Of a DNA stretch of 64,000 nucleotides, positions 10,065 through 23,900 are shown in pieces (positions within the stretch are counted from its first letter, which is position 1; every line of letters starts with the position of its first letter). The notes under the pieces were generated by a model that saw nothing but the letters and a program-made list of their open reading frames with translations, was not told the origin of the DNA and did not search any database. The DNA comes from Aphrophora alni (taxonomy: Eukaryota > Arthropoda > Insecta > Hemiptera > Aphrophoridae). The DNA lies in the NCBI GenBank assembly GCA_963513935.1, contig OY740769.1, positions 72,309,712 through 72,373,711 of the forward strand. The letters are read 5' to 3'. The translations under genes and the position numbers were made by a program.

Positions 10065-11568
10065 TTATATCAGTAGTTCGGAAGGCAATATGGAAATAAT
10101 AAGTATTATTTTATTTCAAGCAATAACTCTTAATTCCTAACAATCGCCTTTTGTTTTTGAGTATTTTTCTTTTAAATTCTATACAAAATAAAACTATTTT
10201 TATTTAGTCTAAAGAACTTCTGAACTTATTTTCTTCTAATGATAATTGGTTTTTTATTACGGTAACGCACATAAAAAATGTCTTTGTGTTTGGATTAAAA
10301 AATCGAACTGAAAGATATCCTTTGTTTCTTTTGAAACATATAATACAGTAACAAATCATCTTCTTCTTCGAGTACCGGTAACCTTTCTAGAGCACTATTA
10401 TTGCCATATTTTTTAACTATATATTTTATTTTTTAAATAGGAATAGGATTTATCTGGAACTCACTCATGGTTTTAAAAGACGCAGTTTAGAACGTACAAC
10501 AATATGACGTCATTATCTCAATTCCTGATTTTTGGGGATAAGGCAGGTTTTGGAACTATACGACTCAAGTATAATAACAATACTTTAATCCTGTTTTAAA
10601 GGCAATTTAGTGAATCGTATATTTCGTCATAGTACAGAAACTGGTCTTTGCCAACAAGCGATCATGTTTAGATAAAATATCGGAATAACACTTTAGGGTC
10701 GAATTATGAACGATACTTTTTTCATCACATTGTAAATAATAATAATAATAATAATAAAAGAAGTATAATTTATCAACATAATGTAATTAACACAAAAAAG
10801 TATAATTTTTTAATAAACATTTTACAAACATTAAAGGTTATAATTTCTACATTTTAAACTTCATTTATATATTGACAATATTTACTAACGAGTTAAAATT
10901 TATATGAATATTTCACTTTTCATTGTTACTTATGTTTATTCCTTTGTTGGGCAAATTATTCTATAAGATCTAAAATGTATGTGATTGTTGATTTTCTATT
11001 GCATTACTTACAGCTGCTTGGTTGCTAGTAATTAATAAGAACAGGTAATTTCAATACATAACTACTGTACTAACGATAGAAGCTACATACATACAAGTAG
11101 CGCAACTGGTATTAGAATACATACTACATAGCTGTACAGGAAAAATCTCCAGCTGTCTTTCCTGGACTTGACTGGGAAAATATCACTTTTAATATTCACA
11201 GCTGTAATGGAAATTATTAATTTCGATAACTACAGTGTGATGAAAAACCTATTTAACTTCAGATTCTCATGTTTCCAGATTTTGTTCTTTAATCTCAAAA
11301 ATTTTCTCACATTTATTTCTTTCAGTTTTAACTTGAAAAGAAACTATTTTGTATCAATACAAAATCGTATCATACATATGATAATATGATTCAAAATATC
11401 GCTGTATCGCTACTAATCGATATAACTTGTATGTTCTTGTTTTATATAGAGTATAGTGACATAGTGACTTGATTACTCTAGCTACTATAGTTGCAAGTTG
11501 CAACTTACAAGTTACAAGTTCAAAAGTTTGAAGTTCAATCAGTTCAATTCAATGGGTAAAAGTTAAAC
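10065..11568. other. Intergenic, includes BCD1 5' flank
   Basis: No coding region is recognised. About 10113-10210 is an imperfect second copy of 9713-9800. An (AAT)n run lies at about 10736-10758. The last 150 bases should contain the promoter and 5' untranslated leader of BCD1; there is an ATCGAT motif at about 11417 but no clear TATA box. Confidence 0.5.
11552..11566 (+). promoter_or_regulatory. Four-codon upstream ORF before BCD1 start
   Basis: An ATG-GGT-AAA-AGT-TAA ORF ends two bases before the BCD1 ATG at 11569. If the transcript starts upstream of it, ribosomes would have to scan past or reinitiate, which would lower BCD1 translation. Inference only; the transcription start is unknown. 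Confidence 0.35.
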
Positions 11569-12263
11569 ATGGAAGTAGATACTAAGCCCACGTTGTTCAG
11601 GTAATTTGAAAAAGAAATTAAAGTCTAAAATGATAAATTAAGATGTCCTGTTTGTGTTTTGAAAGTTTTGTATTCTGAAAGTCAGGGTGTTACCCTGTGG
11701 TTTTTAGATTTCTATTTTGTTTTGAGGTTAACCATTCTAAACCTATTGATATTTAAAATTTTAAGGTTATCTGACATTTTGCCGTCATTTGCGTAAATAA
11801 ACTGTAAATTTGCAGTTGATACCGCGACGCTATTTTATATAGACATTTTATGAAATCGTGTTTTACATATCTAATTATGAAACAATTGGATCATCCTTAA
11901 CTGGGCAGACAGGCAGACCATTTTCAAGTTTGAAAATCCATTATTTCTGTCTAAAATAAGCAATTAAAAAATTTGCATTCAATCATCAAAATACATAGGT
12001 ACTGAACTTATACTACTTTAAAAGTGTCATAATATATATTATGTATTACTACACTGTATAATTTTAGAATTATGTAAACTAGATTTCAGGAAGTAATTAT
12101 ATAGGCCTATAATATGATAATTCTTTACAAAGAAAGTCATGGTTTTTTTTTGAAATTTTTTTAAACATTTATTGAACACTTATTTTATTATTAAGAAATA
12201 AGGTATGTAGAACATGTTTAAAAAAAATTGCAAAAAAGCTGTGACTTACTTTGTAAACAATTA

Positions 12264-12308
<45 letters not shown>

Positions 12309-15300
12309 GTATATATATATATATATATATTTATATGTGTAGTTTCTTTACCAGGTAGCTCTAAATATAGTTATCGAACCAGACCTGTCTTTACTGAATA
12401 TACATTAATACATATATAATTACCTATCCAGACCTATTTGCTTTGCACACGTGAACATAAACATCAAGTGATGAGACAATCAATATATTCACAATCAAAG
12501 GCATATGAATTACCTTAAACAGATACCTTAACCTAATAAGGTGATGATTTTGTTCTTTTAAATTGTTTATCTTAGACAGAAATAATAGAATTTCATACTT
12601 GAAAAGGGTCTTTCCAGCTTAAGGATGATCCAATTGTTTTAATAATGAGGTATGTAAAACACGATTTCATGATATTTTTATATTAAATCTCAATGTGGTA
12701 TTAACTGGATAATATGATTTTCTTAATGAAGTCTTAAGGCAAGCTTCAATGCATAAATTACCACTAAAACTAGAGGTAGGCCCTAATTGATAAAGAACAG
12801 CTATGACCAACTTTTCATCATTAAAACTATTATTACTTTTAAGGTTTTCTATGGTAGTATATATCCCACGTGTTGAGGGGAACATGTTTAGAAGAGAAGG
12901 TTTAAGTTACCAATCTACATTTTGTTACCCAAAACTCAGCGAATAGGTTATATATTCAAATAGACTCACAAAATTCAAATCAGGTTTGGCAAATTTGCAC
13001 ATTTTGGCAAACATCATGCTTTATAACTCTGTGAATATGTTGTTAGGTCAGGTTATGTTATATATATATATTTAAATATTATTCCTATAGATGTTCAATG
13101 AGCACTGTGGTGAATGTGAACACTATAAAACACTGAGTCCCTACCACAAGTTTGGTACAATAACACAAACACAAATTAAATACTCAGTATTATTTCAGAT
13201 CCCTCCGATGATGGTAACTTGGTTACCGAAATGTACATTAGGGAATTATAATAACATAAGGCAAATAAATATTTTATTTATTTGTGTTTGTGTTATTGTA
13301 CCAAACTTGTGGTAGGGGACTCAGTGTTTTATAGTATTAATTCCTATGTTTATCATATGCTTGAAGCTGTAAATTAGTCTTACTTTCTCGACTTTAATCT
13401 TGCGCATTTCCTGGTAATTCTGCACAATTACTTGGTCAATCCCAATTTTTTTCATATTTTACTACGGTCATAAGGATGTTCTCAGAAAACAAGAAACATA
13501 TAATTTAAGGCCCGCAAGGCCATCTGCCGAGCGATAAGAAGGTTCAAAGTCCACGCGATAACAGTGGCTTGCAAGAGACGCGTGGAAGGCCAGTTGTGAC
13601 AGTACCGTTATATAATTATATATAATGACAGGTTTGGCCAGGTAGCTATATATATAGGCCTATATATATAGCTACCTGGCCAAACCTGTCATTATAGGCC
13701 TGTAGAGATGTATGTGAAACTAAAAAAAATAGAAATTACCTCAGTAATCGCCGGGTTCAACGTCCTCATCCAGATGGCAACAAAACGACAAATAGTTTGC
13801 TGTGACAAATTATGACTCTCAAACCACGTATTTTTATACTGCGACACGTATTTTTTACACTGAATTTTGACCTTTTTTTTACTACTATTCACTGACTCGA
13901 TTCTATTCCAACAGTTAAACGCGTGTTTTTCTTCATTTAACGTCATCGACCCGCCACATGTTGGACACACTTTGGTACGTTGCAAAACGCCGTGTTCGTA
14001 CAAAAAACGTGTTAATTTTTCCTGATCTTCACTTAAAACCGTGAAACTAAGTACCGTGTTCTCACACCCGTCACATAAAAGAGGATTATCGGAGGAACCA
14101 CTAGCCATAACGATACTGTCACAACTGGCTTTCCGCGCTACTGCTGCAAGCCACTGTTATCGCGTGGACCTTGAACCTTCTTATCGCTCGGCAGATGGCC
14201 TTGCGGGCCTTAAATTTTATGTTTCTTGTTTTCTGAGAACGTCCTTATGACCGTAGTAAAATATGAAAAAATTTGGGGTTGACCAAGTAATTGTGCAGAA
14301 TTACCCATTTCCTATTTATCGACATGCATGCAGTTTCTTTTTAAGTTCTTTTATTCACTGAATTGTGATCTTTAAAAATATGTTTAAAAAATTGGTTGTT
14401 ACCATGGTCATGTTGTTCTTAACAATTACCAAACTAGATACTCAGAAAAGAAACCTAGGGCTAAATCTAGGCTTGAGCAGTAAAACTAACTAAGACTACA
14501 AACTTTATCAGGAAAACCACAAGTTGCAGAACTAATACAAGGAATGATAAACACCAAGTTAAAAAAACACCAGTTTATGTTTTTCATACTTCTTGTGTTC
14601 TAGGTTTATCACTTTATAAAAGTAGTTGACTAATACTCTCGAATCATTGTATATTAATTTTTTATTTATAAACAATGGTAAATGTGTGATTAAGTGGTCT
14701 ATCAATAACTAACTTTATCTTGTCACAAGGCAGACATACGTAGGCCTAGTCACTTTGTGACAACTCGCCAATAGCCAAATATTTCAAATCAATGAAATTT
14801 GAAGAATGTCATTCATTCAAAAGTGCAGCAGACGGATAGTGGTACCAAGCGGAGGAAACTGTAACTTTGGTTTGACTGATGACGTCATATGGCCTAAATT
14901 AAACAAACATTTTGGAAGAATATAGTGATATCCTACGATTACCAGACTTGAAATAGAATTCAAAATATTCCAAATTATCTCCCATAATTTTATTTTCAAA
15001 CCCCAAATCAAAATTCAAAGGATAACTAAAGTTATCAATCGTTTAAAGCAGGCTTAATTTCAAAGTCATTCATAAAAGCCTAGATTAAACCGAGCATGTT
15101 TCTTAGATTAAACCGAGCATATTTCTTCAAATGCGAGATTATTAATTAACAAGACAACATATCAAAATTCAACCAACACCGGTAGATTCCTCATTAAATT
15201 TCCTTTCAGAAATCTCATCCAACCTTATACATAAAAATTCATACAATTCATATCAATTTCGCAAAGCTATCGATGTGGTACAAAAAACGAATACGTTAGT

Positions 15301-16397
15301 TGGACAATGTGACGTCAGCGATAAGTCACGCCCACTGATGTCATCTCAGTGCATTCTTGTATCTAATTTGAAATGTCATTCGTTTTGTATTAAATATGCA
15401 ATTTAATAAGTATTTAAATAATTAAATTATTGTAAAAGAAGTAATATCACCGTTTTCGTTAGATAATAAGGAGCTAAAATTGTTATAAAATAATTAGATT
15501 ATATATAGTAGGATTTAAGAATTGTACTATATTAATGTTAATAAATAACTAATATTAGCATAATTCATTGAGTGCATTTAAGAGGTAATTAAGTGCAGTA
15601 ATATAGAAGGCACGGCAAAATTGTAAGGGGCTCTAAGCATTACATTTTGGGAATCGGGGCATTGTTAGGTCAGATTTTCAAGGGAGCAGACGTGCATACT
15701 TTCACTACTAGACTTATCCAAAATGTGACTTAGCTGGAAGAAGATGGGGCCAGATATGATTCAAAGAACCGAACACTGATTTATTAGAGAAGCACAATTA
15801 TTATGGAAGACCCAAGAAGGGCATACAATTATAGAAACCTACAAATTGGTGAGACCAACCCATTTTGTATAACCTAACTTGTGAACATTTGTCTTGAAGT
15901 CAGTCATCTATTGAACTTTTAATAATTTTAATAATTTTCAAATAATTAATTTCTCTATTGATCCTATATAAAGACATCAGAATTGACTTGATATTTCTTA
16001 TATAATTTTCTATAAAAATAAAAAGAGTGAAAATTGTTAATATTTTGTGAATGGAAGTGAACTTCTAACTGATTTGACATTTCTTTTAATAATTTCATAT
16101 AAATAAAAGAAAGACTTTTATTAATATTAGTTGAACTGAAGTGAACTTTTATTTTAAACAAAAGAGACCAAATCTAGACTTGAACAATATAGATTATATA
16201 ATTTCTTATAATATAAATTTCATGTCATGTCAATTAGGAAAGAGTAGTTATAGATATGTGTATATAATGTGTAAATATTGTAATAATTGTTTGTGAGGTG
16301 ACTGGGAAGTGCCGGCGAAAACTTTTTATTTTCCCGAGATTAAGAGTTCTCTTACTCATCGTCAGAAAGTAATAACTAATTAATAAAAGTACAGTAA

Positions 16398-16438
<41 letters not shown>

Positions 16439-17950
16439 TTTAAATATCCAATATTACTAGTTTGAATATCATTGAATAATTGATTAGTTTATCTAGTCAA
16501 TAAAATAACTTGTTTCGTGATTTTTATAAACATGTCTTATTATTTCAAGAGTTAATTTAAAGATTTAGAATTTTATAGATATTAAAGTATTTCAACTTTT
16601 GTGTATTTTATTAAATTCTTATAGGGTATTAAATATGTTCCTAAAAATTCACTTAAGAAACATTTGTGCTAATATCACCTTTGGGATTAATGCTTAAGTT
16701 TTTTAATTACTCTCTGTTATTAATAAATAGTTTATTGTTGAAAATGATTGGATTGACACAAACCTTCTAATAAAAATATTACAAAGCCAAGTAAATAATC
16801 ATTTATAATTATTTTTAAGTCTATATTAAATAGCATTTATAGGCTTATAAAAATTTCAATAGTCCGATTATATTGCAAGGCTTTTATTTATCTCTATACA
16901 GTAGAGCATATACTCCCTGATATGCTGACTAAAGATACAGAAAGTAAATAAGGGACCAAGCATTGTAGTGTCTGCTTTCTGGAGCAGGTGTGCACCAGAA
17001 TTAATTGATAGACTTTGTTATTGTTTCTCACTCTGTTCTTTTCCATTAATTATGCTTACATTAGAAATAGCCTATTCTTTATTTCTAAATATAAAATGAA
17101 AATTATTATAAAACAAAAATGCATGTGAATCAATCCTTTCTTAGACATTAAGTGCTTTTAAAGACATAGTAAGTTATTGTTCAACTAGTTATGAGTGTTC
17201 AAATATTCATACTATTATTGCGTTTCAAATGAAAAGACCCTCTTACTTCATGGTTATTTTCAAAATCAAATACATTAAATAATTCTGAGGGGTTAATTTG
17301 TATCTCTTGATTTTTCTTCAGGAAATTAGGGGTTTGTGAAGTTTGTGCCAGTCAAGATGCAAAGTACACATGCCCAAGGTGTGAAGTCAGAACTTGTAGT
17401 CTGTCATGTGTAAAAATTCACAAGAAAGAGCTAGATTGTGACGGTCAACGGGATAGAGTTAAATTTAAATCTGTTCAACAATTAGGAAATTTAGACCTTC
17501 AAAATGGTAAGCTTTACATTACTAGATAATTCTGATCAAAGATTTGTCTACCTATTTACAATTTGTCAAATCTTTTTTTTTTTTTCGTTAGATTAAAACA
17601 GAAAAGTTGTATGATAACTATGAAATAATTTGTTTATTTTATAAAAAATGTGTTTGCCATCTAACAAAAATTAATAAAATTTTTAATTTAATATGAATTT
17701 TGGTGACATCATCTTCAATTACTGAAGCAAATAAAAAATGTATAGATTAATTACTTAAAAGGCTCGGACAGATTTAAAGGTACCTTTACCTACCTTAATT
17801 TGTCCTAGAAGCTCAATTTCCTTTGTGTAGGTTATAAGCCCTATACTACTATGTTTTAAAGATTTATTAGTAAGTACAACAAACTCGTGCATATACAATA
17901 CAAATATAATATACATTTTTATTTGAACATTGTAGCCTACAGATTAGTGA

Positions 17951-17982
<32 letters not shown>

Positions 17983-20900
17983 TATTTCTACAGTTTACCT
18001 ATCAGTACTTCGTTATGACAGTAATGCCATTTTCTTCTTGTGATTACTGCAATGATGTCAGGCTCATTTGACCATTATCAGATCCACAATTAAGTCGGCA
18101 TGTACATTATGCCAAATGGAGGTTGTTGAGTAGTTTAAAAGTTGATCCATACAAATACAAAATATAAAGTACCTAGCTTATTTTACTAAACTCATTTAAA
18201 TTGCACTAACAGAACATGGAGAGCAAGGGTGACGAATTCTGTACACTATAACAACTTAAAAATGAGAGAATATATATAATCACCTGGCTAAACTTTTCGT
18301 AAAGTTTATTGAACTTAATAATTTGCTTACCTTAATATGTTGGGCGATATAATTTCTATGAAGAAATTGTGTAATCTTATTTCTGGTGAATGATTTTACT
18401 TAAACATACATTCGCTAAGTATTGATGAAAATGTTCTTGCGTGACGCCATATTTATGTATGTGGTCTCTAATATACCTCCATATACGTTCAATTGTATTG
18501 GTATGAGCCCCGGTGACAGGATCTTTAAAATTTTTGCTATGGTTGATGGTTATGTGTGTGAAATGAATGGTATGAGGAGAGAGTATTGTACACTCGCCAA
18601 CAGTCTGTTATTATCGTCAAACCAGGTTTCACCCATTTTCTTATAAGGGATATTAGAGTTCGCCTATTGCGTTTTTTGACAGGTATTAAAAACGATTAAT
18701 CTCAATTTCTTAGGATACTGCTAAGTACTCAGTTGCCCTTGACTAAGAGGCCACGATTGTATTTTCTTTTGCCAAATTTTGACCTCCTATTTGGACTGAA
18801 TTGCTAATTGTATCATTTATATATACTTCTCTTACAAATGAATACCAGTCAACAATTGTCTTGGATAATAGGCCTAGGTGAGTTCGTATAAAGATTGACG
18901 AGGAGAATTTAAAATTATCAATGAAATAAGTTGAAATAGAGTAACGTTACCTAATTTTGATTTGGCAATAAATGACCCACTTTTAGCAGAACGTTTCCAA
19001 TTACATCGTTGTGGTATTTGTTTCCTTAACCTAATCCTTTTGTAACACTGAAAAACCCATGATTTCATTTCAATAGTATTTTCACAAATTTCAAAAACTG
19101 TTTCTTTATTTATTATTTTATGTCGCAAATAGAAATTGCGTACGTCTATATCTTCAAATTTTGCAAAGTCAATCAATAATAAATTACAGCCTTGACATTA
19201 TACACCAATTGCGTACTTGCGTTACACTTGTTACATACTATATTTGAGTATTATATTGACATAGATTGAAAGCATATCATGTGATCTGTGATGTCAGATA
19301 TAAACATTGAAATTTCTTTCGTAACATATGAGACGTAAATGTGAACATTTGCCATTATCTCTAACCTAAAAATACATTGATTTCATAGTTTTTTTATTGT
19401 GAGTTTTCAGTGAAAAATAATGATCTACGCAAGGAAAACAATATTTATTCTTAAGAAGTAAGGTATCTAGTAGACGATAAAAAATTTAAAAATCTGGAAA
19501 ATAAAGTGCTACCTAGTAAACAATTACCATAATTTCTTCAGGATGTAACGCATAACATTGAGTTTTTAGTGATTGCATTTAAGGTCCATTGATCAATTTA
19601 GCTATTTTCAAATTTTTATTTTCTGTTTAATGAAATGTAAAAGATTCACTAATGTGTACTTCATCAAAGTTAATCTAAACCAGTTATGATCAAATGTTTG
19701 AAGTCTGTAAAACAGAGATCTGTATGGATATTTGCTCATATAACTCATAAGCTTAATAATGGATATTGTGAAAAGATCTTTACTTCTAAATAGATTAAGT
19801 AAACATAACCTAAATCTAAAATATGATAATTTCCTTTAAATTATTAATAATTTTAGTACTTATATTTTGAAACACATCATGTTAAAATTACATTGTTATG
19901 TTTTTTGTAGATTATATGTTACTAGAGGAGATGTCTCGCAATGTAGCTGTACTTCAGAAGGATCCATTAAAACGGTACTCACGTAGAAATGTTCAATTGC
20001 CTGTAGTAAGTAAAAGAATTACTGACAACAACAAAATAAATTATAGGCTATATATGAAGTGAAACTGAGTAGTTTTGTGGCCACAACAAGCTTAATATAA
20101 GGGATCTTAAACATCTTAAACAACAATACTTATTGGAAAAATATTACATAGATTTTTATTTGTAATTGGAGCAGATCTTTTACACGCAAATTTTTCAATA
20201 ATTCCTCTCACCCAAATTGTAAAACGATGTTATAAATAAATAAATATGAAAATGAAAATAAAAGTAAAACCATATTTTAACTTAGCCAAACATCAGCATA
20301 ACTGAAAATTATGTAATTAACCTTCACAACTATTTCAAGTCATATTTAGTCCGACAAAGAGTATGGCACAACACAAAATTAATTCACCATTACACAAAAA
20401 CACTGCATCGATAGATAACAACAACTACATTGTGAAATAATTTCTAGTTCCTAACACATACACTCTGCAAATTCGTAAAAAAAAAAACCTCACTTTTGTA
20501 AAGACATTAGATTCCCAATTATCCATGGTGTTGAGTGGCATGGCCATCGCAGATAACTAAAATCATGTATAATTAGGAAAAAAAAGCTTAAAAGGTGGTA
20601 CAGTATACATAATTAACAAAAACTCGAATTTGTGATACACAGTGAGCTTCAATGTATATGTACATGCTTCAAATTAACTATATTCAAACATGAAGAATAA
20701 CTAACATTTGCGAAAACTAATACTAGGCTGTGAAAATTTTAAAAATATAATAAGGATACTGTTTTACTTACAGGTCAAGCCATTTTAGAATAATCAGTCA
20801 CTTGTTTTTGCTTCTTTATGAGAGAACACTTTTTTTTAATTCTAGATTTCCCTTTTTTTTCAGCTAGTAAAGGTATTGCTTTAGGTATTTTAGCACTTCA

Positions 20901-23900
20901 ACATTTTGTAGTGCCGCTACTTGAGTGACCCGCGTCTGCTGTAAACTCCCCGTCTTCCTCGTTTTTCTTTTCATTCATCCCTCAACATTTTCCAATGGTT
21001 TATTTTTCTGTAGGGTGCTCAAATCCAGGGTAATTATCTTCACAGTTTAACCACTCTTTGAGGTTGTTATCGTCAACATTTTCACCATTGGCAACTGACT
21101 TTATTAAAGTCACTAAGGTAGACACAGGATCTTCCTGTTGTTGTATATTTTTTTTTATTACACTTATAGTTTGTTGTTCTTCTTTCTCTTCTACTTTGTT
21201 TGGAAGACGTTATCTCCATGATGTCATAACAGTTAGACAGAATCCCAATTTCATAAACTAAGACGCAATTTCATAAATGTAGTTTAGAATTGTGAATTTT
21301 TCCAAAATTCTGTTAGATTACAATAATTTTTGTTCTATAGATCCTCTTCATTGTTGCTATGATGCCTTGATCCATAGAATGTCTCTTGTCTCATAATAAG
21401 TACCGTGTTTCACCTGAGTTGCCCTTTGCTCGAGATCAATACTATCCCTCTTAGTCCATATGAAAGAATGTCTCTTGTCCCTTAAGTACTGTGTTTCACC
21501 TGAGTTGCCCTCTGCCTGAGGTCAATACTATCCCTCCTAGTTCGTATGAAAGAATGTCTCTTGTCCCGTAATAAGTACTGTGGATTCACCAGAGTTGCCC
21601 TCTGCCTGAGGTCAATACTATCCCTCCTAGTTCATATGAAAGAATGTCTCTTGTCCCGTAATAAGTACTGTGATTCACCTGAGTTGCCCTCTGCCTGAGG
21701 TCAATACTATCCCTCCTAGTTCATATGAAAGAATGTCTCTTGTCCCGTAATAAGTACTGTGATTCACCTGAGTTGCCCTCTGCCTGAGGTCAATACTATC
21801 CCTCCTAGTTCATATGAAAGAATGTCTCTTGTCCCGTAATAAGTAGGGGAAACTAGGGATCCTTGACCCATAGGGATACTTGACCCAATGCAATTTCCCT
21901 GACTGTGGGATATTTTGGGGAGGCAACAGTTGCATCATTACACAGCCTACAATGAGTATGAAATTAGAGGGAAACTTCCACTTCATTGTCTGTTGTTGTT
22001 TAGAAGCTAAAAGAAGAAGATTGAATCAGTCCTGTGAAAGTAAATTTTTAGTTTTTTGGTTTACAATTTTTCCATTTTTTTTCATTCAAGATAAATTAAT
22101 TGTTATACTTCCTTTTAATTAAGTGTATCTTAGACTATAAGGTCTTATGGTTAGAAATGTAAGATTTAAATAAATAACTTAATAAATTAGGTTTTTTTAA
22201 AACAATAGCATCTAGGGATGTTTGACCCAGGCTATCTTGGGATACATGACCTAGCTTTTCCACAATCCTTACCCCAGTCAACATTACAAGTGGCTTCAAA
22301 AAAACTGGGATGTGGCCTTATGATAGTAATATCTTTACCGAGGCTGATTTTCTATGTTCTTACATTACTGATAGACCTGAGGAAGAAGGACCTAACTCTA
22401 CATCCCACAGAAACGTACTCATGATCACTGATGAAAATGAGATGCCAGACTTGAACAAAATATCAGATTTAACTAAAGAATCTTCGTGTTTTGATCAGCC
22501 TAGCACATCAAGTGCCTGTTTAGATAACCCATCAAGTGATTATACCATTTTATTTGAAAAGCCAAGTTCGTCAAAGGGGTTTGTCGTGAGCCCAGAACTC
22601 ATTCTCCCTTATCCAAAAGCATGCCAAAGAAAAACTAAAAATAACAAGGAAAAAAAAGGAAAACAGGTTTGTTTTCAAAATGATAGAGTTACAGGTTTCA
22701 TATTCAAACACAAATTTCCATATGTAGTTGAATAGGACAAAGACAAACATTGGCTACTTGTTATCAAATTTCCATGGTTTTACTTCAAAATCTGTATATT
22801 ATTGCCTTAACATGATTCACTTAAATATTTCATACTTTCACTACCAAAATGTTAATTATTGCAGAAATAAATGAGTTGAAAATGTATAATTGATGTTTTT
22901 ATTAAAAATTACATTTATTTTAGTATTATATATATAAGGGGTCAAGTATCCCAAAGGGGTGGGTCAAGTATCCCTAGGCATAGGGATACTTGACCTAAAT
23001 TCAAATTATTAGTAAATAATTTACCATGACAATGTTTAGCTTCTTTTCTCCATAAGCAATGTTGCAATACATATATAACACTTCAAACTAACTATTTAAA
23101 AAATAATTGCAAACAATTATCAACATTTAAAAAAAATAAAAATAAAAAACCAAAATTTGGGCCAAGTATCCCTAGTTTCCCCTACTGTGATTCACCTGAG
23201 TTGCCCTCTGCCTGAGGTCAATACTATCCCTCCTAGTTCATATGAAAGAATGTCTCTTGTCCCGTAATAAGTACTGTGGATTCACCAGAGTTGCCCTCTG
23301 CCTGAGGTCAATACTATCCCTCCTAGTCCATATGAAAGAATGTGTCTTGTCTCGTAATAAATAAGTAATGTGTTTCACCTGAATTGCTCTCTGCCTGAGG
23401 TAAATACTATCCCTCCAAGTCCATATGAAAGAATGTCTCTTGTCTCGTGATAAGTATTGTGTTTCACCTGAATTGCCCTCTGCCTGAGATCAATACTATC
23501 CCTCCTAGTCCATATGAAAGAATATCTCTTGTCCCATGATAAGTACTGTGTTTCACCTGAGTTGCCCTCTGCCTGAGGTCACTACTATCCTTCCAAGTTC
23601 ATATGAAAGAATGTCTCTTGTCTCGTAATAAGTACTGTGTTTCACCTGATATACATTCACCGTTGGAAAGCTAATGTTCCGTAGATGCATAATCATGTAA
23701 AAAAAAATACCACAAAAGTTATAAATAATATTCCAAAAATTGGTGAAGTTCGTATATTTTTGATGCGTAAAATCATAAATTTCAACTCTGCGGTTTTTAG
23801 TAAACGCGACGCCATTTTTCCCCATTTGATTACAAATCTGTTTTTCTGTCAAACGGGTTGACCAAAACACTGTTCTATAGATCACATCTTTCTCTTTCAA

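Larger units (their letters stand above)
13413..14305 (-). mobile_element. Merlin-superfamily DNA transposon, internally deleted
   Basis: 893 bp with ~200-bp terminal inverted repeats (13413-13613 and about 14107-14305) beginning GGTAATTCTGCACAATTACT. It is flanked by an exact 8-bp duplication, CATTTCCT, at 13405-13412 and 14306-14313. Merlin elements make 8-9-bp duplications. It encodes only the N-terminal zinc-ribbon part of a transposase on the - strand. A perfect 76-bp palindrome lies inside. It sits in BCD1 intron 1. Confidence 0.85.
21371..23653. repeat. Tandem ~88-bp satellite array, split by a transposon
   Basis: About eleven copies of an 86-90-bp unit, recognisable by AATGTCTCTTGTCCCGTAAT, CACCTGAGTTGCCCTCTGCC and CAATACTATCCCTCC. 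Copies lie at 21371-21845 and 23183-23653, and the array resumes exactly where it was cut by the pogo element at 21846-23182. Units in the middle are nearly identical and those at the edges more diverged, as expected for unequal crossing-over. It is non-coding, in BCD1 intron 3. Confidence 0.9.

Noticed and set aside
12228..12419. ORF with a run of Ile-Tyr
   Set aside because: Translation of a (TA)n microsatellite.
21371..23653. Repeat array that could be taken for a CRISPR
   Set aside because: Units are ~88 bp, contiguous without unique spacers, in a eukaryotic intron; it is a satellite.
23553..23900. 115-codon - strand ORF at the satellite edge
   Set aside because: Starts in unassigned intron DNA and ends in satellite repeat; no recognisable domain.
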